From NCBI RefSeq assembly GCF_904846315.1, contig NZ_CAJHAF010000001.1, positions 248,001 through 312,000 of the forward strand: a stretch of DNA of 64,000 nt, read 5' to 3'. The notes beneath the pieces were generated by a model, which made no database searches, had not been told where the DNA came from, and saw nothing but the letters and a program-made list of their open reading frames with translations. Within the stretch, counting starts at the first letter, position 1. Each line of letters begins with the position of its first letter. A program made the position numbers and the translations under genes. Source of the DNA: Psychrobacter jeotgali. GTDB lineage: Bacteria; Pseudomonadota; Gammaproteobacteria; Pseudomonadales; Moraxellaceae. Positions 1-8,898 of this stretch are shown here, in pieces.

Positions 1-864
1 AAGGTAAATGCTGCTAAGTGGCAAGCCGGTAAAGAGATAAACCGTGATACCGGTGCTAAAATTCAAGCTTTACTTAATTGGAGTCAACATGGGGTAGGAC
101 CTGTCGATGGTTATTGGGGTAAAAATACCAAAAAAGCCATGCAGGCGTTTCAAAAAGCCAATAATTTGCAGGTTACTGATAACCTAAACGATGAAACATG
201 GCAGGCACTAACAGCTAGTGAGCGTTTGATGGGTGAGCCTGTTTTGGTAAATTATACTCTGAGTAATGATGACGTTAATATCAAGACCACCACTATTCCT
301 GCTGGCGCTGAAGCCAAAGCTGAGCTTGAAGGTATGTACTACGAAACCGTCACCGAAGCACTGGCAGAAAAGTTCCATATGAGCGAAAAGTATCTTAAAT
401 CACTAAACCCTAACAGCAAATTCAGCGCTGGAGACACTATTACGGTTTATAATCCGGGTAACCCCAATACCAAACCAGTAAGTAGAGTAGTCGCTGATAA
501 AAGTACTGAAACTCTGTATGCTTATGATGATAAAGGCAATCTCGTTGCCAGCTATCCGACAACCGTAGGCAGTACCGCCACCCCATCGCCTTCAGGCACC
601 CATACGGTCGAAGTAAAAGTACATGAGCCCAACTACACTTATACTCATGATAGCGGTGACAAATCTATTATCCCGCCAGGCCCTAACAATCCAGTAGGAC
701 TGGTGTGGATTGGACTAAGTAAACCTTCCTATGGTATTCATGGCTCACCAGATCCTGCACGCATTAGCCGTCAAGCCTCAGCAGGCTGTGTGCGCCTGAC
801 TAACTGGGACGCATTGGCTCTATTAGGTACTATTGAGGACGATGCGACAGTCGAGATAAAATAG
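1..864 (+). CDS. L,D-transpeptidase with peptidoglycan-binding domain (5' end missing)
   Basis: The reading frame is open from the first base, so the N-terminus lies outside the window; 287 residues are visible. Residues about 18-60 look like a PG_binding_1 fold (an NWSQHGVGPVDGYWG stretch followed by a Lys-rich helix). About 110-155 is a LysM-like stretch. The last 120 residues are a YkuD L,D-transpeptidase domain, with the His of HGSPDP at about residue 247 and the catalytic Cys in SAGCVRLTN at about 263. Such enzymes make 3-3 or lipoprotein cross-links in the periplasm. The first in-frame Met (base 139) lies inside the PG-binding domain and is not the start. Confidence 0.9.
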   Translation, partial: KVNAAKWQAGKEINRDTGAKIQALLNWSQHGVGPVDGYWGKNTKKAMQAFQKANNLQVTDNLNDETWQALTASERLMGEPVLVNYTLSNDDVNIKTTTIPAGAEAKAELEGMYYETVTEALAEKFHMSEKYLKSLNPNSKFSAGDTITVYNPGNPNTKPVSRVVADKSTETLYAYDDKGNLVASYPTTVGSTATPSPSGTHTVEVKVHEPNYTYTHDSGDKSIIPPGPNNPVGLVWIGLSKPSYGIHGSPDPARISRQASAGCVRLTNWDALALLGTIEDDATVEIK

Positions 865-878
865 AGGGCTATTTAAAA

Positions 879-1027
879 CTATAGTCAGGTCAATATAAAA
901 AAGATACAGCTAGACTGGAACGAATTTTGCGCAGCATCGAAACAGCGTAGATACAGCACACAAGTAAAATTTGTTCCAGTCCGGCGCTATAATTTAGTGT
1001 ATCTATTTAATTTAGTATCAACTATAG
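879..1027. repeat. interspersed palindromic (MITE-like) repeat
   Basis: An imperfect inverted-repeat unit. ACTGGAACGAATTTT at 914-928 pairs with AAAATTTGTTCCAGT at 966-980 (one mismatch). Outside these, GATAC is mirrored by GTATC, and CTATAG at both outer edges completes a nested palindrome. It codes for nothing visible. I associate this type of sequence with Psychrobacter intergenic regions, but cannot count copies from one window. Confidence 0.6.
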
Positions 1028-1071
1028 CATTTGGAGGGATTTAAATGCTTAGCCTAGCAAAAATGAAACAA

Positions 1072-1102
1072 AAAAATACCGCTGATCTATAGCGGTATTT
1101 TT
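1072..1102 (+). terminator. Rho-independent terminator
   Basis: Perfect 11-bp stem, AAAAATACCGC (1072-1082) with GCGGTATTTTT (1092-1102), 9-nt loop and T run. It probably ends the L,D-transpeptidase transcript and could work in either direction. Confidence 0.85.
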
Positions 1103-1359
1103 GTGGGCAGATTGTTAACTTCATAATCTATTTAAGCGTTTAATTTGACAGAATAAACGTTCTCGTAAATAAAATCCCACATTGGGTGTTGCGCAGTAAT
1201 AATCGATGGCGCTGCTCAATAGAGCTTCGATAATCTCTAATTACTACTTAGTAAAAGATAAGTCAGTAAAAAGTAACTCAGCAAAAGGCAAATGCAGCAT
1301 TAACCTTTGGTCGTTGTATATCAGACTGTATATACTTTATTAAGGTTATAATTACAAAA
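1103..1359. other. intergenic spacer without visible gene
   Basis: AT-rich spacer between the terminator and the infA stop codon. I see no credible ORF, RNA gene or strong hairpin. With the repeat and terminator to its left it makes up the 495-bp gap between the flanking genes. Confidence 0.5.
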
Positions 1360-1581
1360 TTAAGTTTTACCGCGGTAAGTAATGCGACCTTTAGATAAAT
1401 CGTAAGGAGTCATTTCGACCTTAACTTTATCACCAGTTAAAATGCGGATATAGTGCTTACGCATCTTACCTGAGATATGTGCAATGATTTCGTGTCCGTT
1501 TTCTAAACGAACTTTAAACAATGTATTTGGAAGGGTGTCGATGACTTCACCTTCAAATTCAATAATATCGTCTTTAGCCAT
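1360..1581 (-). CDS. infA: translation initiation factor IF-1
   Basis: 73-residue S1/OB-fold protein matching the usual 72-residue family length. It starts [13 protein letters not shown] and carries the conserved [14 protein letters not shown] and GDKV segments. IF-1 binds the 30S A site with IF-2 and IF-3 during initiation. The frame extends four codons upstream to a TTG, but the ATG at 1581 gives the canonical N-terminus and was chosen. It is a lone gene downstream of truA on the same strand, 106 bp away, so it probably has its own promoter. Confidence 0.95.
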   Translation of the reverse strand: MAKDDIIEFEGEVIDTLPNTLFKVRLENGHEIIAHISGKMRKHYIRILTGDKVKVEMTPYDLSKGRITYRGKT

Positions 1582-1687
1582 AATTTGTATCAATCAATGA
1601 AAAATAAGCACATATTATACGCAAGTTCGGCTATTAAAGCAATGGCAAACCCAGTTTTTGCTTGACAGTCTGTAACTGATATGTATA

Positions 1688-2533
1688 TCAAGTAGGCAGG
1701 TTTAACCAAATAGGCGTTAAAGCCGTATCTGGCAGCAATTGTTGATAGCGCTCAGGATAGTACGCATTGATAAAGTATAAGCCATCACCCGAAGCGGTAG
1801 GCGGAGCAATGGTACGATCTTTTTTGGCCAAAATATTGAGGAAATCTGCAGGCTGTAGCTCATGCTTACCAATAGCAAATAAAGTACCCATTAGATTGCG
1901 TACCATATGATGCAAGAATCCATCCGCTTGAATATCAAACACTATAAATGGGCCGTGTGCAAAAAGGTCTGCATGGCTAATAGTACGCACAGGCTGCCTA
2001 GATTGGCAGGCTGCCGCACGGTAGCTACTAAAATCATGGGTACCTATAATGTCAGCAGCGGCCAGCTGCATTGCGGGCAAGTCTAGCGGTTCATAGACAT
2101 GGGTCACTTGATGATTAAGAATAGCCGGGCGCTGGGGTTGATTAACAGTGATATAACGGTAGCGCCGTGCAATGGCGCCGAAGCGCGCATGAAAGTCAGC
2201 TGGCATCGGCTGAATCCAGCGCAGCGCAATGTCATCCGGTAGGAGGCTATTGACCCCACGTAACCAGTTGCGGGTAGGACGATAAGCACGGGTGACAAAG
2301 TGGGCAATCATATTGCTGGCATGGACACCAGAATCGGTACGACCTGCGGCGACCACTTCTATGGGCTCATTGGCTACTTTACTAATAGCAGCCTCTAGAA
2401 CTTCTTGGACACCTGTGACTTCTTTTTGGCGCTGCCAGCCATAATAATGGGTACCTAGGAATTCAATGGCAATCGCCAAGGTATAAACAGGCTGGTCTTG
2501 ATCGGTAGAAGGAGTAGTGATTAGTTCAGGCAT
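1688..2533 (-). CDS. truA: tRNA pseudouridine(38-40) synthase TruA
   Basis: 281 residues, normal for TruA. It has the family start (FLGTHYYGWQRQ, about residues 25-36) and the catalytic motif GRTDSGVHA with Asp67 as nucleophile. A conserved FLHHMVRNLMGTL segment lies in the C-terminal half. The enzyme isomerises uridines 38-40 in the anticodon stem-loop of many tRNAs. It lies downstream of fimV in the same direction, as in Pseudomonas, where fimV and truA are neighbours; here an asparaginase gene sits between them. Confidence 0.95.
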   Translation of the reverse strand: MPELITTPSTDQDQPVYTLAIAIEFLGTHYYGWQRQKEVTGVQEVLEAAISKVANEPIEVVAAGRTDSGVHASNMIAHFVTRAYRPTRNWLRGVNSLLPDDIALRWIQPMPADFHARFGAIARRYRYITVNQPQRPAILNHQVTHVYEPLDLPAMQLAAADIIGTHDFSSYRAAACQSRQPVRTISHADLFAHGPFIVFDIQADGFLHHMVRNLMGTLFAIGKHELQPADFLNILAKKDRTIAPPTASGDGLYFINAYYPERYQQLLPDTALTPIWLNLPT

Positions 2534-2614
2534 TGTAGGCTTCGATACTGTTTTTGAATTTTGAAAGAGGAGATTAACTAAATACGTTTAAATGGCAATA
2601 TTCAATGAGGCTAT

Positions 2615-3709
2615 CTAACGCTTTTTGATAGTCGTTCCCGCCTGGTTAACATTATGTGCCCAGCGCTGACGTCGCCGTGCAGGAGCATCATAACGTAGCA
2701 GCAGCCATAATAACCGCGCATAAATAGCGGCAATCGTTAAGCGTCCGCCAGCTATAACTTGATAATCATATTGCCAACTGCCAGCAGCATAGCTATCGCT
2801 GACTCCGCCAAATGGACATTGGCTGGCGCTAATCACCATATGACCGTTTTCGTACGCTTGACTTAGGGTCTTTGCCAAAGCTGGTGAATAGGGTAGATTA
2901 CCTGCCCCAAAGCCCAGTAAGATAATGCCGCAAGGAGGCTGCGCTAGTAATGACTGTAACTGGCTATTCAATATACTAGGATCATTGGGCAAGCAGTATA
3001 GCGCGTGGACAGCTACCCATTCAGCCCGTGACTCGATATCATCTGTGAGCGCTTTTTGGTCTTCGAGCCAGTGCTGACGGCGACTGTCTGGCAGCGCTCT
3101 GATATAGCTGTTAGCAGGATAAGCCGCACGATTATGACCGGTAAAAGCCATAAAGTCATGACTATGAATTTTCTGTACCGTTTGCGCAGGCCATGATTCA
3201 CCGCCAAAGCAAACCTTCACTCCCGACTCCCCAGCCGCAGCTAATCTTAACGCTTCGCTTAAATTATCCCAAGCATCACTATGGCTATCGATAGCATAAT
3301 TATGCCACTGCTCACTATCTAGTAATGGTTTCATACTGCCAGTCACAACGACGCAGATATCAGAGCCAGCAAAAGCTTCTGCTAAAAAAGCCCCCAAATA
3401 GCTCAAAGTATCCGTGCCGGTAATTAGTACAAAGCGGCGGTTTTGTGCTGTATACGCTGCTAATAACAGCTTATAAAAGTGTACAAAATCACTAGGAGTC
3501 AGCTGGCTACTGTCCTTAATTAGGAGATTGTTTAGCCATGAAACGGCTGGCAAAGGGATGGAGGGCTCTTGTTCATTGATAAGCTGCTGTAAGATGGGCA
3601 AGAATAAATCAGCATCTAACGGTGCAAGCGGACGACCGTAACTGCCAAAAGTACCGCCAGCATAAATAAGCTGAACTTTAGACTCTAGTAAGGGGGTAGC
3701 TTGACGCAT
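2615..3709 (-). CDS. L-asparaginase-family amidohydrolase
   Basis: About 364 residues from the chosen ATG. It has both signature motifs of the asparaginase/glutaminase fold: IYAGGTFGS near the N-terminus with the nucleophilic Thr20, and LITGTDTLSYLGAF with the second Thr-Asp pair. A late GFGAGNLP segment resembles the subunit-interface region. It hydrolyses asparagine to aspartate and ammonia. The frame runs upstream to a TTG at 3781, but that codon sits inside a terminator hairpin and the extra residues are hydrophobic and unlike the family, so the Met at 3709 (MRQATPLLESK) was preferred; ATGs at 3757-3760 are alternatives. No clear ribosome binding site favours any of them. No signal peptide is seen from the chosen start. 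Confidence 0.8.
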   Translation of the reverse strand: MRQATPLLESKVQLIYAGGTFGSYGRPLAPLDADLFLPILQQLINEQEPSIPLPAVSWLNNLLIKDSSQLTPSDFVHFYKLLLAAYTAQNRRFVLITGTDTLSYLGAFLAEAFAGSDICVVVTGSMKPLLDSEQWHNYAIDSHSDAWDNLSEALRLAAAGESGVKVCFGGESWPAQTVQKIHSHDFMAFTGHNRAAYPANSYIRALPDSRRQHWLEDQKALTDDIESRAEWVAVHALYCLPNDPSILNSQLQSLLAQPPCGIILLGFGAGNLPYSPALAKTLSQAYENGHMVISASQCPFGGVSDSYAAGSWQYDYQVIAGGRLTIAAIYARLLWLLLRYDAPARRRQRWAHNVNQAGTTIKKR

Positions 3710-3768
3710 ATAGTTGTCGCAAATAAAAGCAGTAAGGAAGTTAACAATATAAGTCATCATCAGAAAAA

Positions 3769-3807
3769 TGACAACCAGCAATCCATGGTTAGGATTGCTG
3801 GTTGTCA
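3769..3807 (-). terminator. strong terminator after the FimV C-terminal gene
   Basis: Perfect 16-bp inverted repeat (3769-3784 with 3792-3807, 7-nt loop), followed on the minus strand by TTTTT. It separates fimV from the asparaginase gene and overlaps the longest possible asparaginase frame. Confidence 0.85.
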
Positions 3808-3882
3808 GCTACTGGTTCAAAGAGCGGCAGCTATTAGCTAAGCAGTACTACAAAGCAAATACTGTGATCTAAGCGTTATAAC

Positions 3883-5397
3883 TTAAGCGCTACGAGCTAA
3901 TAAAGCTTGTGCTTGCTGTTGTTGTTCACTATTACCTTGGGCGATAACTTCTTCGAGTAAACGCTTTGCACTGTCATATTCTCCCAATTCTAGGTATTGA
4001 CCGGCTAAGTCTAATGTTACTTGTTGGCTGTCCAACGACTTAACAAAGTCAAAATCAGCGTCAAACTGCGCTTCAAATGCGGTTAAGTCCTGTGCCGGTT
4101 CAGTGACAGGCGTATCTTTTGTGGCTGCTTCAAACTCTGTATTTGCTGCAAAGGTATGAAGGCTATCGTCTTCCTGAGCGAAAATAAAGTCATCATCAAG
4201 TGGCGTATTATCATCAAATAACAGCGTATCACTATTATCCGTAACAGGATCAGCAACGAGCGAACTAATAGTCTCTTGAGCTAAGTTCTCACTTTGTGGA
4301 TCATCTAAACTAAAGCTAAAATCGTCTATGCTTGGTTGGTCAGGGCTTAAAACAGGATCTTCTTCTAGAGCTGGCTCTTGACTGAGGCTTTCAGTCTTAG
4401 TTGAGTCATCCGAGAGGCTAGTATTCGCTGATGTCAAATCAAAATCAAGATCAAAGTCAAAATCAAGCGTAAACTCTGCATCGGGACTTTTATCAGCGCT
4501 TTCGAGGGCAGCTGGCGTATGAGTGATGTCCGACTGACTCTCAATAGTATTCTCTAAATTTGGAGCATCTAATTCTAAACTATTTAAGTCCAAGTTCTCT
4601 AAATCATTGCTATCTTTAGAAGAGCTAAGGTTTTCGTCAGTAAAGTCAAAATCACCGAAATCATTACTGCTGTCTAGATTATCTAAGTCAGGCGTGCTTG
4701 TGGCAGCAGTTTCTAGATCGCCTAAAGACAGATTGAAATCATTATCGGTAGTATCTGTTTGACGCTCAGGCTCATACTCAGGCTCAGATTCTAAATATGA
4801 GTCTGACTGGGTCTGTTGCTCACTATCTGTAGGTATGTCGAAGTCTATACTTTCAATATCAACGCTATCATTTAAACCGTTGTTCTTATCATTAGCTTTT
4901 GCTGCTACTTGTTCGGCTTGTAAAAGCTCTTCTTCTAAAAAAGATTTAAGTTGTTCAGCTTGTTCGATAGTATCAGGGTCGCCGTGAGCTTTGATGCTAT
5001 CGTAGGTTGTAAAAAAATCATCGTTTTGATGGGTAAGCGCATAGATATTAAGAAGTTTTAACAACAGTGGGTTATCTTGCGGAGATTTAACCAATCCACG
5101 TTTTAGAGTATCAATGGCTTTGTCATAACGCTGCTGATCTACAAAACGCTGCGCAACGGTAAGGGTGTCGAAACCAGTAGCAGATGCAGGGCTACTTTGT
5201 TCCGTTGGGCTATCTTGGGGATCAGCAACCGTAGTTGTTGCCTCTGAGTTGACTGGCGGCAACGTATCAGTAGAGTGTTTGCTAGCACGGGAGTTTGATA
5301 TGACTTTTGGTGGTTGCGCTTTATTTCTACGCATAATTAAGAGAGCAACCAGCGCGACAATAAGCACTACTGCGATGATATATAGCATGTTATCCAT
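3883..5397 (-). CDS. fimV: FimV C-terminal half: membrane-anchored acidic TPR protein
   Basis: 504 residues. One N-terminal membrane helix (about 4-21) is followed by MRRNK, a TPR-like region (about 80-150), a very acidic Asp/Ser-rich linker and a C-terminal FimV module (about 455-504, LDLAGQYLELGEYDSAKRLL). In Pseudomonas these parts form the cytoplasmic end of a single large FimV, which organises polar type IV pili and chemosensory proteins. Here they are a separate gene 53 bp downstream of the periplasmic half. It has its own ATG and a plausible GGAA-type ribosome binding site. The junction falls exactly between coiled coil and membrane helix, which looks like true gene fission rather than a recent frameshift. 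Confidence 0.8.
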   Translation of the reverse strand: MDNMLYIIAVVLIVALVALLIMRRNKAQPPKVISNSRASKHSTDTLPPVNSEATTTVADPQDSPTEQSSPASATGFDTLTVAQRFVDQQRYDKAIDTLKRGLVKSPQDNPLLLKLLNIYALTHQNDDFFTTYDSIKAHGDPDTIEQAEQLKSFLEEELLQAEQVAAKANDKNNGLNDSVDIESIDFDIPTDSEQQTQSDSYLESEPEYEPERQTDTTDNDFNLSLGDLETAATSTPDLDNLDSSNDFGDFDFTDENLSSSKDSNDLENLDLNSLELDAPNLENTIESQSDITHTPAALESADKSPDAEFTLDFDFDLDFDLTSANTSLSDDSTKTESLSQEPALEEDPVLSPDQPSIDDFSFSLDDPQSENLAQETISSLVADPVTDNSDTLLFDDNTPLDDDFIFAQEDDSLHTFAANTEFEAATKDTPVTEPAQDLTAFEAQFDADFDFVKSLDSQQVTLDLAGQYLELGEYDSAKRLLEEVIAQGNSEQQQQAQALLARSA

Positions 5398-5450
5398 AGA
5401 GGTTCCCGTGCCTGATGATTAGCAGCATTTTGTGCTGGATTAAAGGTTAA

Positions 5451-7271
5451 TTATTGGTTACGCAGTGTTTTCAGGCGAGCTTCAAGCTCGGCCAGCTTTT
5501 GGTTTTGTAGTTTTAGTTTTTCGGTATAACGGCTTAGAGTGCTACTGGTATCCACTAGGCTTTTGACCTGATCGGCTGTACGCTGACGAGTAGATTTTAG
5601 CGTGGCTAATATATCAGTGCTTAAGCCATTGCCAGTAGCAGCAGTGGCTTTGGTTTGGGTGCCATCAGCACTACCATCACGACCAGGAGCGATCACTGAA
5701 AAATGAGCTTTGGGCAAGGTTTTGGTTATGGTAGTAGTCGGTTTGGCGTCACGTTTAGCCGCTTGAGTATTTTTAGTTTTATTAGCTGCACTTTTTGCTG
5801 AGGTTGGTTTTGGGCTTACTTTAGGCTTCAATGCTTTCGCTACGGACTTGGATTTGGCAGCTTGCAAATAATGCTGGCGTTGAGCGCTAATGGCTGATTG
5901 TAAGCTTTGCTGTGAGGGTACGACCTCATAGTTAGGTAAACTTAGCTTAGCATCTGCCATAAGCTGATCAGCATTTCTATTAATAAAAGCCTCTGGGTTT
6001 TGAGCTTTGATTTGGCGCATAACGCTCTGTACATCTAGGTTATTCTGCTGAGCTATTTGTTCTGAGATAATCCACAGGTTGTCATTACGCTGAACGGTGT
6101 AACTTGTTGTTTGCTTAGCAGTCGCTTGACTACCAATAGTCGAACCATCATTTGACTGGTTAGGCTGTTCATTTGTAGTGGTAGAAGTAGCTTGTTGCTG
6201 GGTACTGCCTTGCTGAGCGCTGCTACTGGCTAAGGCCTTATTAGCCAAGATATTACCAGTATCATTGTCTTTTTTAGCTTCTATGCGCCGGGTTACTTTT
6301 ATGTTTAAAAGGTCTTGCTGGGTGCTCAAAGGCATGGGTGCAGCATCAGCAGTAGTTGCTACCATTTGCTGGTCATTAGCAGTCAAATCGTCATTTAGGC
6401 CAAGGTTAGCAGCATTAGCATTGGCATTGGCATTGGCATTGGCATAACTATCGTTGTCGTCAGCTGCGCTATTGCTAGCATTTAAAGCGGTAGTTATATC
6501 TAGATTTATATTGCTGTTTCTATCTGCTTTTTTCACTTTACGAGTAATATTACTGGTTACTGTTGTGGAAGAAAATGATGATAAAGGCGCTGTATTTGCG
6601 CTTATTATCGCTGAGCCTATATCTTTATCTTGTGCCATAACTACATTGTCAACGGAGCTAGTTGGTGTCGCTATAGGAGCTTGAATGTTAGGAGTTGCAA
6701 ATAGAGGCGGCGGCGCTTCACGTTTAACTTTTAACGGCTGCACTGTAGGGTTAGCTATAATATTAGATACTATATTAGATACTACAGGCAAATTGGGCTT
6801 AACCGTGGTGCCAAGCACTTGGTTTGGACGCTTAGTAGAACCATCAGTAGAACTATGGTCGCCTAAGGGCATCAACAAAGTCTTGGGTATAATATTGCGT
6901 TTACCCTTATCATCTATGGTTAATACCACATCAGCAAACGGCTTTGATACCGGCTGTGAGGTGCTAATGAGTACTTGTCCTGTCGTTGCCGAGGTAGGGA
7001 CAAAGCGTATAGACATAGAAGCGGTTGGGGTCAGCCCCATTTGCTGATACACATTGGAGCTGGCTAAGCTGGCAGCAAAACTGGCTGACTCTATCTCAGA
7101 TACTGGAATACTGGCTACTAAAGGCTCGTGCTGAGCAGAGGTGATTTGCATTTTACCAAAGTTTGCTGCTTGTGCCCCAGATATGAGACCCAATGAGCTG
7201 GTCGAATACAATAATGCGATTGAAACCGCATAATGGACGGTGGTTAATCGGTGAGGTAAATGCCAAGACAT
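5451..7271 (-). CDS. fimV: FimV N-terminal half: periplasmic LysM protein
   Basis: 606 residues. A Sec signal peptide ends near AQA-ANFG (about residue 36). A FimV N-terminal domain follows (about 37-140, with GKMQITSAQHEPL and PVSEI). Next is a long low-complexity Ser/Thr/Asn/Ala linker, a LysM domain (about 390-450, YTVQRNDNLWIISEQIA), a Lys/Ala-rich linker and a C-terminal coiled coil (LQNQKLAELEARLKTLRNQ). The LysM domain should bind peptidoglycan. The normal FimV membrane helix and cytoplasmic part are missing and supplied by the next gene. An in-frame hexanucleotide repeat near 6417-6443 encodes an Ala-Asn run and may vary in copy number. Confidence 0.82.
   Translation of the reverse strand: MSWHLPHRLTTVHYAVSIALLYSTSSLGLISGAQAANFGKMQITSAQHEPLVASIPVSEIESASFAASLASSNVYQQMGLTPTASMSIRFVPTSATTGQVLISTSQPVSKPFADVVLTIDDKGKRNIIPKTLLMPLGDHSSTDGSTKRPNQVLGTTVKPNLPVVSNIVSNIIANPTVQPLKVKREAPPPLFATPNIQAPIATPTSSVDNVVMAQDKDIGSAIISANTAPLSSFSSTTVTSNITRKVKKADRNSNINLDITTALNASNSAADDNDSYANANANANANAANLGLNDDLTANDQQMVATTADAAPMPLSTQQDLLNIKVTRRIEAKKDNDTGNILANKALASSSAQQGSTQQQATSTTTNEQPNQSNDGSTIGSQATAKQTTSYTVQRNDNLWIISEQIAQQNNLDVQSVMRQIKAQNPEAFINRNADQLMADAKLSLPNYEVVPSQQSLQSAISAQRQHYLQAAKSKSVAKALKPKVSPKPTSAKSAANKTKNTQAAKRDAKPTTTITKTLPKAHFSVIAPGRDGSADGTQTKATAATGNGLSTDILATLKSTRQRTADQVKSLVDTSSTLSRYTEKLKLQNQKLAELEARLKTLRNQ
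6417..6443. repeat. hexanucleotide tandem repeat inside fimV
   Basis: On the plus strand GCATTG is repeated four to five times in a row, coding for alternating Asn-Ala on the minus strand. The unit is a multiple of three, so slippage would change linker length without frameshift. Confidence 0.75.
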
Positions 7272-7512
7272 GCGCAGGCCTTTTATAGATTCTTAAGGGA
7301 CTGACGAGTAGCAATCAGCAAGTTATTGTTACATTTTTATTGTATAAATAGATAGTGTTAATCAATAAATTGATGCTATTAACTTAGATTTAGACCTAAA
7401 ACAAGCCAATAGCAGCTGATTATCATAATGCCTAACACATATAATGTTATAACAAAATAGCCTTTAGTTTACCAGTTTATTTTAATTTAATTAAGAGATG
7501 ATGTTGATTTAC

Positions 7513-8772
7513 TTAAAGAGAGTTGGTTTTATCAAGTAGCATAGCGTCGCCATAACTAAAGAACCGATACTCATTAGCAATAGCGTGCTGATAAGCTTGC
7601 TCAATAGCGCCTTTACCAGCAAAAGCTGAGACCAACATCAAAAGGGTGGATTTAGGTAGGTGAAAATTAGTCAGCAGCTTGTCGATCACCCCAAATTTAA
7701 AGCCTGGATAAATAAAAATATCGGTATCTCCTGACCAGCTAGCAAGCGCTCGACCATCGCTAGCCGTTTGCTGATAGGCAGTCTCAAGCACGCGGGTCAC
7801 AGTGGTGCCGACGGCGATAACTTGGTTGCCATTTGCATGGGTTTGGTTAATCAGATCAGCGGTTGCTTGCGGCAGATGCGCATATTCGCTATGCATAGTG
7901 TGATTGAGCAAATTGTCGGTCTTGACCGGTGCAAAAGTACCCGCTCCCACGTGTAAAGTGACAAAAGCGGTATTGATACCTTTATCGGCAAGCATCTTGA
8001 GTACGGTATCATCGAAATGCAAACTGGCTGTAGGCGCAGCGACGCTAGCCAGCTTGGCGGGATCATGAAAGACAGTCTGATAGCGAGTATTGTCCGTAGT
8101 ATCGGCATGGCGCTCAAAGTAGGGCGGTATTGGCAGCTCACCATACTGCTCTAAATCCGGCAAAATAGGCGCATCAAAAGCCAACACAAATAAATTATCA
8201 TGGCGGCCTACCATCACCGCATTCATGCGTCCTTTAGCCAATGATAGATGCTGCCAAAGTTTGGGTGCTTTACTGGCCTTTACGTGGCAAAGTGCAAAGT
8301 GTCTTTTATGAATGTTGATATGGATATTTAGAGCCTCGTCCACACTCTGAAGCTGGGCGGCAAGCTCGGGCTCCAAATACAAACCCAAATCTGAGAGGTC
8401 AAACAAGCGCTCAATCAATACTTCAATCTGACCGCCAGTGTCTTTTTGACCGAATAAGCGCGCCTTCATGACTTTAGTGTCATTAAAGACGATTAGATCG
8501 CCACTATTGAGCAGCGATGGCAGAGCAGTAAACGGATAATCTTCTATGTTTACGCTGTCAGAGCCGTCTTTGCTTCTATTATTAGAATTAGCAGGCAAAT
8601 ATAGTAGTTTGGACGCCGAACGCTGCTCTAGCGGATAGCGGGCAATTAAGCGGTCGGGGAGCTCATAGTCATAATCATCAACACTTAAATAGTTCATAGG
8701 CGCATCAGGATTGTTTATAGGAGCATTATTGGTAGGGTTTTGATTATTAGAAATAGCTTGGGAATCAGTCAT
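7513..8772 (-). CDS. queA: tRNA ribosyltransferase-isomerase QueA
   Basis: 419 residues from the first ATG. It moves the ribosyl part of S-adenosylmethionine to preQ1 in tRNA to make epoxyqueuosine. Family features seen: YELPDRLIARYPLEQR at the start, VFNDTKVMKARLFG, and the C-terminal LHVGAGTFAPV, AVGTTVTRVLE and TNFHLPKSTLLMLV blocks. The first 25 residues are Asn/Pro-rich and unlike the family; a start at MNYLSVDDYDYELP (base 8697) would match E. coli QueA better. Neither start has a strong ribosome binding site, so the longer form is given. It is followed after 241 bp by the fimV pair on the same strand. Confidence 0.93.
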   Translation of the reverse strand: MTDSQAISNNQNPTNNAPINNPDAPMNYLSVDDYDYELPDRLIARYPLEQRSASKLLYLPANSNNRSKDGSDSVNIEDYPFTALPSLLNSGDLIVFNDTKVMKARLFGQKDTGGQIEVLIERLFDLSDLGLYLEPELAAQLQSVDEALNIHINIHKRHFALCHVKASKAPKLWQHLSLAKGRMNAVMVGRHDNLFVLAFDAPILPDLEQYGELPIPPYFERHADTTDNTRYQTVFHDPAKLASVAAPTASLHFDDTVLKMLADKGINTAFVTLHVGAGTFAPVKTDNLLNHTMHSEYAHLPQATADLINQTHANGNQVIAVGTTVTRVLETAYQQTASDGRALASWSGDTDIFIYPGFKFGVIDKLLTNFHLPKSTLLMLVSAFAGKGAIEQAYQHAIANEYRFFSYGDAMLLDKTNSL

Positions 8773-8898
8773 AAGAAGATCGTTTAGTAGATAAAATTTT
8801 GGCGTAAGTTTAACAGAAAGCCGCTGGATAATGGCTAATTTGCAAGGTTTTGGGTGTCATTTAACAGGCCATTAATCAAACCCTTTAATTGAAGCACT

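Noticed and set aside
3710..3781. N-terminal hydrophobic extension of the asparaginase as a signal peptide
   Set aside because: It starts at a TTG inside a terminator hairpin, lacks a ribosome binding site and has no clear cleavage site.
5398..5450. Idea that fimV is broken by a simple frameshift
   Set aside because: The halves are separated by 53 bp with stop, new start and ribosome binding site, and the break falls at a domain boundary.
6265..7047. Three plus-strand ORFs opposite the fimV N-terminal gene
   Set aside because: They are antisense shadows of the low-complexity Ala/Asn/Ser linker; the minus-strand frame has signal peptide, FimV and LysM domains.
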